From Saccharothrix saharensis (GTDB lineage: Bacteria; Actinomycetota; Actinomycetes; Mycobacteriales; Pseudonocardiaceae), in NCBI RefSeq assembly GCF_006716745.1, contig NZ_VFPP01000001.1, forward strand, positions 1,798,001 to 1,862,000: a stretch of 64,000 bases of DNA, written 5' to 3'. The notes beneath the pieces are model-generated. The model had not been told where the DNA came from. It saw only the letters and a program-made list of their open reading frames with translations, and searched no databases. The first letter of the stretch is position 1; every line of letters begins with the position of its first letter. The translations under genes and the position numbers were made by a program. This document shows positions 16,549-25,694 of the stretch, piece after piece.

Positions 16549-17682
16549 ATGACAGCCGCACGGCTGCTGGCGCGCCGCACCGAGCGGTGGTTCGTCCAGC
16601 AGGGAACCCCGACGATGATCGAGGGCTACGGGTTCTTCACGCACGTGCTGCCGCGGATGCTCCCCGCGCTGGCCACCATCGCGATCGCGGGCCTGGTCTG
16701 GCTCGTGCCGCTGGGCGCGGCGGGGTACGGCCGGTGGGTGCTGCTGGCGGTGATCCTCGCCAGTGCGCTCACGAGCTGGGTCCTGCTGTCGTCGTTCGTG
16801 CGGCGGCTGCCGGTGATCACGCGCAACCGCACGATCGCGATCCTGGTCGGGTACGCGGCGGTGCCCGTGATCGTGCCGGTCCTGCAGGACACCATCGACG
16901 ACACGCCGGACAGCGATCCGGTGCAGTTGGTCGTGTTCTTCGCGGCGACCTTCGTCGCCGCCTGGCTCGCGGTCACCTACGGGTTGGTGGCGCTGCTCAA
17001 GGGTGCGGTCCGGCACACGGTGCACGACTTGCGCAACAGCGTGCACCTGCTCGGGCGGGCGTTGCCGCCGTTGTTGTTCGTCACGCTGTTCCTGTTCTTC
17101 ACCGGCGAGCTGTGGCAGGCGATGAACCAGTTGCCGTGGCAACGGGTGAGCCTGGTCGTGGCGCTGTTCGCGGCGATCACCGTCCTCGCGGCGGCCGCGC
17201 GGCTGAAGGACGAGATCGGCCGGGTGGAACAGGACCTGCGCCCGGAGGTGCTGGAAGAGGCCTGCGCGGGCACACCGCTGGGCGACGAGGAGTTCGACGC
17301 GCCGCTGCGTCCGCGCAAGTTGACCCGGCGGCAGTCGCGGAACCTGCTGGTGGTGCTGGCGACCCGGCAGCTCGTGCAGGCGGCGGTGGTCGGACTCGCG
17401 CTGTTCGCGTTCTTCGTGGCGCTCGGGCTGATCGTGGTGACGCCCGCGGTCGCGGAGCAGTGGATCGGAGCACCGCCGGAGCCCGCCGGGTGGGTTCCCG
17501 GCGTGCCGGCGGCGATGCTGCGCAACGCCACGTTGTTCGCGGCCTTCGGCAGCATGTACTTCGCGGTGGTGTCGATGAGCGACGCCGAGCAGCGCAGGCA
17601 GTTCTTCGCGCCCGTGATCGAGCGGATCGAGCGCACGCTGGCGGTCCGCGCGGTGTACCTGGCGGTCCGCGAGCGTTCCTAG
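16549..17682 (+). CDS. Multi-pass membrane protein of unknown function
   Basis: 377 residues from the chosen ATG (MTAARLLARRTERWF); ATG at 16537 and GTG at 16516 are also in frame. After an amphipathic, Arg-rich N-terminus there are about seven hydrophobic segments in two groups (roughly residues 35-170 and 185-235, then 290-350), separated by a charged cytoplasmic stretch (RLKDEIGRVEQDLRPEVLEEA). The end is again charged (RIERTLAVRAVYLAVRERS). No catalytic or transport motif was recognised. It stands alone after the MerR gene with a 28-base gap to the longest start, so it could be cotranscribed with it. Similar orphan integral membrane proteins occur in actinomycetes. Confidence 0.75.
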   Translation: MTAARLLARRTERWFVQQGTPTMIEGYGFFTHVLPRMLPALATIAIAGLVWLVPLGAAGYGRWVLLAVILASALTSWVLLSSFVRRLPVITRNRTIAILVGYAAVPVIVPVLQDTIDDTPDSDPVQLVVFFAATFVAAWLAVTYGLVALLKGAVRHTVHDLRNSVHLLGRALPPLLFVTLFLFFTGELWQAMNQLPWQRVSLVVALFAAITVLAAAARLKDEIGRVEQDLRPEVLEEACAGTPLGDEEFDAPLRPRKLTRRQSRNLLVVLATRQLVQAAVVGLALFAFFVALGLIVVTPAVAEQWIGAPPEPAGWVPGVPAAMLRNATLFAAFGSMYFAVVSMSDAEQRRQFFAPVIERIERTLAVRAVYLAVRERS

Positions 17683-17871
17683 GCGCCGGTCCGCTGGTCG
17701 GAGGGACATGAGGGACGCCGGCTGGGACGCCGGGTCCGCCGAAGAGCTCCCGAGCGGCCTATTGCGCCCCCGGTTCGACGGCCGGCGGCATCTTCGTCCT
17801 CCCTCTCTCGAAGATCGTCTTCTGCGGTCGGCTCACCCATCGAATCCCCGAACGGGACCGGTCCGTCCTCG

Positions 17872-18398
17872 TCGATGCTGCGCGGCGCGGACCACCGGCG
17901 GTTGCGCGGCCTCGTCGGCAAGGGCTTCACACCGGCCCGGGTCCAGGGCCCGGAGGTGCGGATCCAGGAGCTGGTCGACCGATCGCTGGACGGCGTGGTG
18001 GCGGCGGGCGACGGGGTGGACCTGGTGCCCTCGTTCACCGAGGCGCTGCCGATGGCGGTGATCTGCGAGCTGTTCGGCGTGCCGGGGCCGGAGCGCGGCG
18101 CAAGCACCGGGAACCCGGTGACGACCTGACGTCCGGCCCGGTCCAGGCCCGCGACGAGGGCGACCGGCTCACCACCGGCGAACTCGTCGGCGTCCTGTGG
18201 CTGATGCTGGTGGCGGGCCACGAAACCACGGTTCACCTGATCGGGCACGCGGGCGTGGCGCCGGCCCGGCACCCCGACCAACCGGCACGGTTGTCCGACC
18301 CGTCACCTGCACGGGTGCAAGGCGCTCGTGCCCGGGCGGTTCCACTTGCGGGGGTGGGTCGCGGCACCCAAGCTCGGTCGCGGAAGAGGCCCGGGTGA
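17872..18398 (+). pseudogene. Cytochrome P450 remnant
   Basis: Two frames hold successive pieces of one P450. The first (about 17872-18100) has the helix C region (DHRRLRGLVGKGFTPARV) and ALPMAVICELFGVPGPER. The second, in another frame from about 18117, has EGDRLTTGELVGVLWLMLV, the oxygen-binding I-helix AGHETT and ARHPDQPARL. About 60 residues between the pieces are missing, as are the N-terminus, the K-helix ExxR and the haem cysteine loop. The gene is therefore inactive. This explains most of the 783 bases between the membrane protein and the glycosyltransferase operon; nothing else was recognised in 17683-17871 or 18399-18465. Confidence 0.8.
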
Positions 18399-18465
18399 TC
18401 GCCGCCGGACCGCTGCCGCCGTGCCTGCGACGCATCGTTCTTCTCCGCGAGGAGTGACCAGGTCC

Positions 18466-20637
18466 ATGCCCCGCCCAGGTCTGCCCGACCAGCGCGCCAC
18501 CGAGGGCGTCACCGTGGTCGTGCCGGTCCGGGAGGATCACGACCTCGCCGCGGCGGTGCACGACCTGGTGTCCACACTGGACCGGATCGGTGCGCGGCAC
18601 CGCGTGCTGCTCGTGCTCGCGGACGACAGTCCGGTCGCCGCGGCGCGCGTCGCCGAAGGGCTGGCGGACCGCTACCCGGATCGCGTCGAGGCGGTCCGGC
18701 GTCGGCCGGACCCCGGCGACGGGGCGGTGCCCGGCACGGACCTGGCCGTGGCCCTGGCGGAGCACGACCACCGGCGGATCCTCCTCACCGACGGTCGGCT
18801 CGCCGCCGCGCGACTGCCCGGCCTGTTGGCCGCGGCCCGTCGGGAACGGGCCGAGCTGGTCGTCGGGTACCGGTCCGGCGGTGCCGATCCCGCGGGTACC
18901 CGGGTGTCGTCCCGGTGGAACACGTCGACCCGGCCGGGCTCCACCACGCTGCCCGCCGTGGAACTGCCGGCGGAGCTGCGCCGACGCGACGCGCGGGCGG
19001 TGACCTTCGCCGTCCGACAAGGGAACGGGCGGGACGAGGGCGGACCGGCCGCGGTCGGTCACGTCGCCTGCGGGACGTCGTCGCCGCGTGACCCCGTCCT
19101 GCGCGCGGTGCTCCTGGCCGCGGTGGTGATGTCGGTGGGTGCGTGCGCCGCGGTCGCCTGGACCCAGACGACGTTGGCCTACCCGGACGCGGTGTCGCAC
19201 CTGCTGATCACCCGGCGGGTGCTCGACGCGTCGACGCCCGGCGCCGCGCAACTCGGCGGGGTCTGGCTGCCGCTGTCGCACGTGCTGGCCCTGCCGTTCG
19301 TCGTGGACGAGTCCTGGTACCACGCGGGCGTCGTGCCGAGCGTCGTGTCGATGTGCGCCTACGTCGCCACGGCCGGCTGGCTGTACCGCATCGGCTTCGC
19401 GCTCACCGGCCGCCGCGCGGGCGGGGTGACCGCGGCGCTGGTGTTCTGCGCCAACCCCAACGTCCTGTACCTCCAGAGCACGCCCATGACCGAGGCGGTG
19501 CTGCTGGCCTGCCTGGCCGCGGCGACCTGGCACCTGCTGCGCTGGTGCCGGGACGGCGACTACCGGCACCTGGTGGCGACGGCCGTCGCCGTTCTCGGGG
19601 CCACCTCGGTGCGCTACGAGGGCTGGGCTTTCCTGTCGGCGGTCGCGGTCGTCGTCGGTGTGTGTTCGTGGCGGCGGTCGCGGGCGAAGGTCGAGCGGTG
19701 GGTGCTCGTGCGAGCCGACCTGGTGTTCTTCGGCTGCCTGGCGGTCAGCGGCGTGGTGGGGTGGGTGGTGTGGAACGCCGCGATCTTCGGCGATCCGCTG
19801 AACTTCGTGCGCGGCGAGTTCGCCAAGCCCGCGTTGTGGGTCGGCGCGGACGAGCGGGCCGTCGGCGACTGGGCGGTGTCGCTGTCGACCTACCTGCACG
19901 CCGTGGACCACAACCTCGGGCCGGTCGTGCTGGTGCTCGCCGGCGCGGGGCTCGTCTGCTTCGCCTGGCGGACGAGGTTGCGGGCCGAGGCACCGGCGGT
20001 GCTGCCCCTGCTGGTGTTCCTGCCGTTCTTCGTCTGGGCGCTGCACTCCGGTCAGCGGCCGCTGCACGTGCCCGAGGTCGGCGGCGACCTCTACAACGTC
20101 CGGTTCGCGCTCGTCATGGTGCTGCCCGCGGCGCTGTTCACCGCCTGCCTCGTGGCGCCGGCGAACCGGGCGCCGCTCAGGTACCTGCCCGCGGTCGCCG
20201 TGCTGGTGGGCTGCGGGCACCTGGCCCTGACGGGGATCGCGACGGTCGAGGAGGCGAAGGCCTTCCGGGCGGGTTCCGCCCAACGCGTCGACGCCCGGGC
20301 GGCGGCCTGGTTGCGCGAGCACTACGACGGCGGCCGGGTGTTGATGCAGTCGTGGAGCAACGAGACGGTCGGCTTCGACTCCCGGGTGCCCGTGCGGCAG
20401 GTCGTCTACGAGGGCAGCTTCCGCCAGTGGGAGCCGGCGCTCGACGATCCCGTCGGGCAGGGCATCCGCTGGATCCACCTCCGGCGCACACCCGGTGGTG
20501 AGGACTCGGTGTGGCGGCGCCTGCATGACAGCCCGTTGATGCACTTCGAGTACAAACCGGCCTACGCCGACGACCACCACATCTTCTACCGGCGCGTGGA
20601 CAGCCCCGGAGTCGCAGCGGAGGTGGTGGACCGGTGA
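18466..20637 (+). CDS. Fused degenerate GT-A domain and multi-pass membrane glycosyltransferase-like protein
   Basis: 723 residues from ATG 18466 (GGAG 11 bases upstream; GTG 18454 is an alternative). Residues about 15-160 look like a family 2 glycosyltransferase domain that has decayed: VTVVVPVREDHDL, VLADDS, and TDGRLAAARLPG where a DADLxxPP motif is expected. From about residue 205 there is a GT-C-like membrane body of about ten helices, with an acidic pair after the first (AYPDAVSHLLI), PMTEA and SVRYEGWAF, as in mannosyl/arabinosyl transferases that use polyprenyl-phosphate sugars. The soluble C-terminus follows (ARAAAWLREHYDGGRVLMQS). First gene of a four-gene operon; its stop overlaps the next start. 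Role in cell-surface glycan assembly is inference. Confidence 0.75.
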   Translation: MPRPGLPDQRATEGVTVVVPVREDHDLAAAVHDLVSTLDRIGARHRVLLVLADDSPVAAARVAEGLADRYPDRVEAVRRRPDPGDGAVPGTDLAVALAEHDHRRILLTDGRLAAARLPGLLAAARRERAELVVGYRSGGADPAGTRVSSRWNTSTRPGSTTLPAVELPAELRRRDARAVTFAVRQGNGRDEGGPAAVGHVACGTSSPRDPVLRAVLLAAVVMSVGACAAVAWTQTTLAYPDAVSHLLITRRVLDASTPGAAQLGGVWLPLSHVLALPFVVDESWYHAGVVPSVVSMCAYVATAGWLYRIGFALTGRRAGGVTAALVFCANPNVLYLQSTPMTEAVLLACLAAATWHLLRWCRDGDYRHLVATAVAVLGATSVRYEGWAFLSAVAVVVGVCSWRRSRAKVERWVLVRADLVFFGCLAVSGVVGWVVWNAAIFGDPLNFVRGEFAKPALWVGADERAVGDWAVSLSTYLHAVDHNLGPVVLVLAGAGLVCFAWRTRLRAEAPAVLPLLVFLPFFVWALHSGQRPLHVPEVGGDLYNVRFALVMVLPAALFTACLVAPANRAPLRYLPAVAVLVGCGHLALTGIATVEEAKAFRAGSAQRVDARAAAWLREHYDGGRVLMQSWSNETVGFDSRVPVRQVVYEGSFRQWEPALDDPVGQGIRWIHLRRTPGGEDSVWRRLHDSPLMHFEYKPAYADDHHIFYRRVDSPGVAAEVVDR

Positions 20638-21665
20638 CCCCTGCGGGACGACCGGCCGGGAGGCAGTCCATCGCGTACGTCTTCCCGGTCTACAACGAGG
20701 CGGGGAACGTCGAACTGCTGCACCGCACGGTGTGCCAGGTCACGGACGTGCTCGCCGACCGCTACGACTTCACCTTCGTCTACGTCGACGACGGCAGCAC
20801 GGACGACTCCGCCACCCGCCTGCAAGCGCTGGCCGACGCGGACCACCGCGTCACGGTGATCGAGCTCGCGCGCAACTTCGGCCACCAGACGGCGGTCACC
20901 GCGGGTCTGGACCTCGTCGACGCCGACGCCGTCATCGTCATGGACAGCGACCTGCAGGACCCGCCGCGGGTGAGCCTGGAGCTGATCGCGAAGTGGCGGC
21001 AGGGCTACGAGGTGGTGTACGCGCAGCGCCGCTCCCGCCGCGACACGACGTTCAAGAGGGTCACCGCGAGCGCGTTCTACTGGGTCCTGCGCAAGATCGC
21101 CTCGGTCGACATCCCGCGCGACACCGGCGACTTCCGGCTCCTGGACCGCAAGGTGGTCGACGAACTGCGCAAGTTCCGCGAGCGCGACCGGTTCCTGCGC
21201 GGCCTGGTCAGCTACATCGGGTTCCGCCAGACCGGGGTGTTGTTCGACCGCGACGAGCGGCACGCGGGCACCACCGGCTACCCGCTGGGCAAGATGCTGA
21301 GGCTGGCCGCGAACGGCCTGCTCGGGTTCTCCGTCACCCCGCTCCGGCTGATCAGCAGGCTCGGGTACGGCATCTCCCTGCTGAGCTTCCTGGGCATCCT
21401 CTACACGGTCGGGGTGAAGGTCCTGGCTCCGGAGACGGCGGTGCCCGGGTGGGCGTTCACCGCCATCGCGATGTTCTTCCTCAGCGGGGTGCAGATCACC
21501 ATGCAGGGCGTGCTGGGCAGCTACATCGGCCGGACCTACGCCGAAGCGCAGGGGCGACCGCTCTACACCGTCTCGTCGGTCCGCACGGGCCTGCACCAGC
21601 GCACGCCGGTGCAGGCCGCGCCGGACCGGTCGGCGGAACCGGGAGACCGGAGCCTGAACCGGTGA
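20634..21665 (+). CDS. Family 2 glycosyltransferase, polyprenyl-phosphate type (DPM/GtrB-like)
   Basis: 343-residue enzyme that transfers a sugar from a nucleotide donor to undecaprenyl phosphate. The GT-A domain (residues 10-235) shows FPVYNEAGN, VDDGSTDDS, ARNFGHQTAVTAG and the DxD motif in MDSDLQDPP. Two transmembrane helices follow at about 240-310 (ISLLSFLGILYTV, FTAIAMFFLSGVQITM), then GSYIGRTYAEAQGRP. This is the DPM1/GtrB architecture. GTG start overlapping the upstream stop (GTGA); next is a GtrA-like protein, the usual partner. The lipid-linked sugar probably serves the membrane transferase encoded just upstream. Confidence 0.9.
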   Translation: MTPAGRPAGRQSIAYVFPVYNEAGNVELLHRTVCQVTDVLADRYDFTFVYVDDGSTDDSATRLQALADADHRVTVIELARNFGHQTAVTAGLDLVDADAVIVMDSDLQDPPRVSLELIAKWRQGYEVVYAQRRSRRDTTFKRVTASAFYWVLRKIASVDIPRDTGDFRLLDRKVVDELRKFRERDRFLRGLVSYIGFRQTGVLFDRDERHAGTTGYPLGKMLRLAANGLLGFSVTPLRLISRLGYGISLLSFLGILYTVGVKVLAPETAVPGWAFTAIAMFFLSGVQITMQGVLGSYIGRTYAEAQGRPLYTVSSVRTGLHQRTPVQAAPDRSAEPGDRSLNR

Positions 21666-22081
21666 AGCCGGTCACCGCCACCCGGCTGCGCTTCGGCGCG
21701 GTCGGGGTCGTCAACACCTGCGTGGACCTGGTCGGCTACGTCTCGCTGGTCCTGGCGGGCACCCCGGTGTTGCCGGCGAACCTGATCTCGACGTCCGCGG
21801 GCATGGCGGTGAGCTTCGCGCTCAACAGGTCGTTCACCTTCCGCGCGCGGTCGGGCTCCCTGCGCGCCCAGATCCCGTTGTTCTTCCTGTGCACGGCATC
21901 GGGGCTGTGGGTGGTCCAGCCCCTGGCGATCACGGTGACCGACGACCTGTTCGGCGGTTCGACCACCCTCACCGCGGTGACGGGGCCGAAGCTCGTCGGC
22001 CTGGCACTCGGACTGGTGTGGAACTACGTCCTCTACCGCCGGGTCGTCTTCCGCCCGCCGGGACCGGCCCGGCGCACATGA
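21662..22081 (+). CDS. GtrA-family membrane protein
   Basis: 139-residue protein with four transmembrane helices and the GtrA signature: LRFGAVGVVNTCVDL at the start, AMAVSFALNRSFTF-like ending of helix 2 and VWNYVLYRRVVF at the C-terminus. GtrA proteins are proposed to flip undecaprenyl-phosphate-linked sugars across the membrane. The GTG start overlaps the stop of the GtrB-like gene and the stop overlaps the following glycosyltransferase start, so dose is probably matched across the operon. Confidence 0.88.
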   Translation: MKPVTATRLRFGAVGVVNTCVDLVGYVSLVLAGTPVLPANLISTSAGMAVSFALNRSFTFRARSGSLRAQIPLFFLCTASGLWVVQPLAITVTDDLFGGSTTLTAVTGPKLVGLALGLVWNYVLYRRVVFRPPGPARRT

Positions 22082-23550
22082 CGACCGGTTCCTCCCGTGA
22101 TCGGGCCGACGACCTCGTCCTCCCCGAGCGGTACAGCGCCTTCAGACTGCTCGGCCACGGGCAGGCGGTCACGCTGACGGTGACGTGCACCGTCCTGGCC
22201 TGCCTGGTCCTGGCGGGCGTCCTCACCTCGGTCGCACCCCCTCCGCTCTGGTGGGCGCAAGCGTTCGTCACCGGGGTCACGACCGCCTACGTGCTCGTGA
22301 TCTGCTTCCGCTGCCTGCTGGTGGCCGCGGGCCCCGGCGCGCGGGTCATCCGGGTGCGCGACGAGGACATCGCGGCCGGTCCGGACCTGCCGCACTACAC
22401 CGTCCTCGTCCCGCTGCACCGCGAGGAGGCGGTGCTGCCGGGGCTGGTCGAAACCCTCCACCGGCTCGACTACCCCGCCGACCGGCTGCAGGTCCTGCTG
22501 CTGGTGGAACAGGACGACGAGATCACCCGTCCGGCGTTGGACCGCCTGGAGCTGCCGACGGGGTTCGAGGTGGTGCCGGTGCCCGAGGGCGGGCCGCGCA
22601 CCAAGCCCAACGCGTGCAACGTGGGCCTGACCCGCGCCACCGGCCGGTTCTGCGTGATCTACGACGCGGAGGACCGACCGGAGTCCGACCAGCTCCGCAA
22701 GGTGGTGGCGGCGTTCGGGGGCGAACCGGACCGGGTGGTGTGCCTGCAGGCCGAGCTGGCCTACTGGAACCCCTGGACGAACTGGCTGACCCGGAACTTC
22801 GCCGCCGAGTACGCGTTGACCTTCGCCTTGGCGCTGCGGGGGTTGGACCGCTTCCGCCTGCCCGTTCCACTGGGGGGCACGTCCAACCACTTCCGGGTCG
22901 ACGCCCTGCGCGCGCTCGGCGGCTGGGACCCGCACAACGTCACCGAGGACGCCGACCTGGGCGTGCGCATCGCCCGCCGCGGCTGGGACGTGCGGGTGAT
23001 CGACTCGGTCACGTTCGAGGAGGCCAACAGCGAGCTGGGCAACTGGATCCGCCAGCGCAGCCGTTGGATCAAGGGGTACCTCCAGACGTGGCTGGTGCAC
23101 ATGCGCAACCCGTGGCGGCTGCTGCGCGAGCTGGGCCCGTGGCGGTTCGCCGGCTTCCAGCTGACCTTCGGCTTCACCGCGCTCACCACGCTGGTCAACC
23201 CGCTGTTCTGGTCGCTGACGTGCCTCTACCTCGCGGTGGGCCCGGAGCGGATCGAGCCGCTGTTCCCGCCGGCGGTGCTCTACGCCGGGACGGCCGCCAT
23301 GCTCGGCGGCAACCTCGCCGTGCTGTACCACTTCATGGCCGGGTGCATGGAACGCGGCCTGCACCGCGCGGTGCCCACCATGCTCACCGTCCCGCTGTAC
23401 TGGGCGCTGATGAGCGTCGCCGCCTACAAGGCGCTGAGCCAGCTCCTGCGCCCCGGCAAGCGCCACCACTGGGAGCTCACGCGCCACGGCCTGGTCCGCG
23501 ACGACGAGACGCGCGGTGTCCCGTTCCGGCCGTCACGCGACCGGTGCTAG
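22078..23550 (+). CDS. Membrane family 2 glycosyltransferase, cellulose-synthase-like
   Basis: 490-residue processive-type glycosyltransferase. Two N-terminal helices (residues 32-85), then the GT-A domain with VLVPLHREEAV, the metal-binding YDAEDRPE, the base motif TEDADLGVRI and QRSRWIKGYLQTW (QxxRW), as in cellulose, hyaluronan and poly-GlcNAc synthases, then four more helices. VEQDDE replaces the usual first aspartate motif. No PilZ domain is present, so cyclic-di-GMP control is not expected. The final residues overlap the convergent lectin gene by four bases. The polymer it makes cannot be named from sequence. Confidence 0.87.
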   Translation: MTTGSSRDRADDLVLPERYSAFRLLGHGQAVTLTVTCTVLACLVLAGVLTSVAPPPLWWAQAFVTGVTTAYVLVICFRCLLVAAGPGARVIRVRDEDIAAGPDLPHYTVLVPLHREEAVLPGLVETLHRLDYPADRLQVLLLVEQDDEITRPALDRLELPTGFEVVPVPEGGPRTKPNACNVGLTRATGRFCVIYDAEDRPESDQLRKVVAAFGGEPDRVVCLQAELAYWNPWTNWLTRNFAAEYALTFALALRGLDRFRLPVPLGGTSNHFRVDALRALGGWDPHNVTEDADLGVRIARRGWDVRVIDSVTFEEANSELGNWIRQRSRWIKGYLQTWLVHMRNPWRLLRELGPWRFAGFQLTFGFTALTTLVNPLFWSLTCLYLAVGPERIEPLFPPAVLYAGTAAMLGGNLAVLYHFMAGCMERGLHRAVPTMLTVPLYWALMSVAAYKALSQLLRPGKRHHWELTRHGLVRDDETRGVPFRPSRDRC

Positions 23551-24041
23551 AAGTACCACCGCTGGTTGGGCCGGGCGTGGCAGTCCCAGAGGCGCACCGC
23601 CGTGCCGTTGCCGCCGAGCCCGTCCGGATCGGCGTCCAGGCAGCGCCCGCTCAGGTAGTTGACGAGCAGGCCGCGGTCCCGTTCGTAGTCCCAGATCTGG
23701 TTCGCCTCGCCGTGGCACTCCCACAGCTGCACCTTCGTGCCGTTGTCGCCGATGCCGCCGAGCTCGGCGTCCAGGCAGCGCCCGCTCTGGCCGTTGCGGA
23801 CGAGGCCGCCGGGCTCGAAGGTCCAGAGCTGGTTGTCGTCACCGTGGCAGTCCCACAGCTGGACCTCGGTGCCGTCGCCGCCGATGGTGCCGAGGTCCGC
23901 GTCCAGGCAGCGCGCGTCGCCCGCGTTGCGGATCAACCCGGGCGCGTCGGCCGACCCGGTGCCCGGCGAGCCGAGCAGGGTGCCGGTGACAGCGGCCACC
24001 GCCGCCAGGGCGAGCGCTTTCCTCGTGGTTCCGGGAGTCAT
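23547..24041 (-). CDS. Secreted ricin-B-type beta-trefoil lectin
   Basis: 164 residues: a Sec signal peptide (1-32, LALAAVAAVTGTLLGSPGTGSA) and a single beta-trefoil of three repeats of about 42 residues, each with GRCLDADL-like and QLWDCHG motifs and ending in QxW (NQLWTF, NQIWDY, NQRWYF). Such CBM13-type domains bind galactose or xylan and are usually attached to an enzyme; here the domain stands alone. It lies 96 bases downstream of the alpha-galactosidase gene in the same direction, suggesting a joint role on galactose-containing glycans. Confidence 0.9.
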   Translation of the reverse strand: MTPGTTRKALALAAVAAVTGTLLGSPGTGSADAPGLIRNAGDARCLDADLGTIGGDGTEVQLWDCHGDDNQLWTFEPGGLVRNGQSGRCLDAELGGIGDNGTKVQLWECHGEANQIWDYERDRGLLVNYLSGRCLDADPDGLGGNGTAVRLWDCHARPNQRWYF

Positions 24042-24137
24042 CGTTCGACCACTTCTCTCGTGCGTGGCGGATCTGCGTCGACGCTACCCGGGATCCGGCG
24101 GACCGCACGGGAAGGCACTCGTCCGTGTGGATCCCGG

Positions 24138-25313
24138 TCAGATCAACCAGATCCGGAGCGCCACGACCGAGTGACCGGGCACGCGGGCGCGCACCTCGTC
24201 GGCGGTCTCGGTCTCCTCGTTCGTCCACAGGTCGAGCACGCGGTACTTCGCCGCGGACGGCAGCCCGATCGCCTCGACGGTGACGGCCATCTCGCGCTCG
24301 GACGTCCCCCGGTTGAGCAGCACCACGGCGGCCGACCCGTCCGACATCGGCTTCAGCCACACCTCCTGCTCACCGTCGTCGCGCAACCGGTGCCCCTGCC
24401 GCCCGCCCCAGTCCTGGTCGACCGCGATGACGTCGGGGTCGAGCAGGATGTCCTTGGTGGCCTCGTCCATCACCCTCAGGTCGTTGCCCGCGATCAACGG
24501 CGCGTTCACCAGCGCCCACATCGTGAAGTGCGCCCGGTCCTCGTGGTCGGCCATGCCGCCGTTGCCGACCTCCAGCATGTCCGGGTCGTTCCAGCCGTTC
24601 GGCCCGGAGTGCTCCTCCAGTCCCACTTGGAGGTCCAGCAGCGCCGTCCAACTGGCCCAGGAGTCGGCGATGTCGCGCGTCGTGCGCCACAGGTGCCCGC
24701 CGACCCGGCGACCCCACCCCTCCCACGGGCGCTCGTGCCCCCACTCGCAGATGGCGAACACGATCGGCCGGCCGGACTCCCGCAGCGCCCGCCCCATCTT
24801 CCCGTACCGCTCGGCCGCCGGGCTGCCGTCGTTGTTGCAGTTGTCGTACTTGAGGTAGTCGACACCCCACTCGGCGAAGCTCCGCGCGTCGACCTGCTCG
24901 TGGCCCGAGCTGCCGGGGTAACCCGCGCACGTCTTCGCACCCGCGTCGGCGTAGACGCCGAACTTCAGGCCGCGCGCGTGCACGTAGTCCGCCACCGGCT
25001 TGAGCCCGTCGGGGAACTTCGCCGGGTCCGGCACCAACCGCCCCTGCCCGTCCCGTTCCGCCGCCATCCAGCAGTCGTCCAGGTTCAGGTAGGTGTAGCC
25101 GGCGTCGCGCATCCCCGACTCCACGAGGACGTCGGCGGTCTCACGGACCATCTGCTCGCCGATGTCGCAGCCGAACCTGTTCCAGGAGTTCCACCCCATC
25201 GGCGGGGTGGGCGCGAGGCCCGCCGACACGGGGAGGGCGGCGGCAGGCCCGACCACGACGACCGCGGACGCCAGCAGCACCGCGACCGCCACCTGGGCCG
25301 ACGACCGACGCAC
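24138..25313 (-). CDS. Secreted GH27 alpha-galactosidase
   Basis: 391 residues. Signal peptide 1-27, then a (beta/alpha)8 domain that begins LAPTPPMGWNSWNRFGC, the GH27 opening. The nucleophile is the aspartate in DYLKYDNC; the acid/base is the aspartate in RTTRDIADSW. LNLDDCWM and NDPDMLEVGN are further family motifs. A C-terminal beta domain ends the protein. The GTG at 25313 is preceded by GGAGG five bases away and gives a normal signal peptide. It hydrolyses terminal alpha-galactosides (or beta-L-arabinopyranosides in some members) outside the cell. Confidence 0.92.
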   Translation of the reverse strand: MRRSSAQVAVAVLLASAVVVVGPAAALPVSAGLAPTPPMGWNSWNRFGCDIGEQMVRETADVLVESGMRDAGYTYLNLDDCWMAAERDGQGRLVPDPAKFPDGLKPVADYVHARGLKFGVYADAGAKTCAGYPGSSGHEQVDARSFAEWGVDYLKYDNCNNDGSPAAERYGKMGRALRESGRPIVFAICEWGHERPWEGWGRRVGGHLWRTTRDIADSWASWTALLDLQVGLEEHSGPNGWNDPDMLEVGNGGMADHEDRAHFTMWALVNAPLIAGNDLRVMDEATKDILLDPDVIAVDQDWGGRQGHRLRDDGEQEVWLKPMSDGSAAVVLLNRGTSEREMAVTVEAIGLPSAAKYRVLDLWTNEETETADEVRARVPGHSVVALRIWLI

Positions 25314-25606
25314 GACGTCCTCCGGAAAGGCGATGTGGTCCCACCGAACCAGGATTCCCGGGAGCGGGACAGCCGGAGTCCGGGATTTCACCGGGCCGTG
25401 GGACGGCCGGGCTGCCCCCTCGGCACGCAGGTCCGGCCGGCCGCGACCCGGCCGGTGGTGGTGGTGCGCATCCCGTCGTCCTGCCGTTCGCTGCTTCAGC
25501 GCACGCGTCCGCTCCCTAGTCAGTTCGCCTGAACAGCGCGATGCCGCAGCTACAGCGAGGCCGGAGCCGGGCGCCGCGCTACGTCCCGCTCTGCGGACAT
25601 CAGCTA
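25314..25606. other. Noncoding region upstream of GH27
   Basis: No gene was recognised. It should hold the leftward GH27 promoter; only a small inverted repeat (GTTC-GCCT-GAAC near 25522) stands out. Confidence 0.4.
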
Positions 25607-25635
25607 TTGACGGCTTACTTAGGCAACTTAATAAT
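25607..25635 (+). promoter_or_regulatory. Strong vegetative-type promoter
   Basis: TTGACG (25607-25612), a 17-base spacer, AATAAT (25630-25635). The AT-rich stretch is unusual for this region. The spacer holds two ACTTA boxes nine bases apart (25617 and 25626); ACTTA also occurs upstream of the ROK gene at 27270, which hints at ROK control. Confidence 0.55.
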
Positions 25636-25694
25636 GGCCGAACGCAGTGGCTCCCGTGCCGACCCCCTGCGGCTCCCACGTCAAGGAGGACGTC

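Noticed and set aside
22185-25532. A long plus-strand open frame across the glycosyltransferase, lectin and GH27 genes
   Set aside because: It is out of frame with the plus-strand glycosyltransferase and antisense to the GH27 and lectin genes, all of which have motifs.
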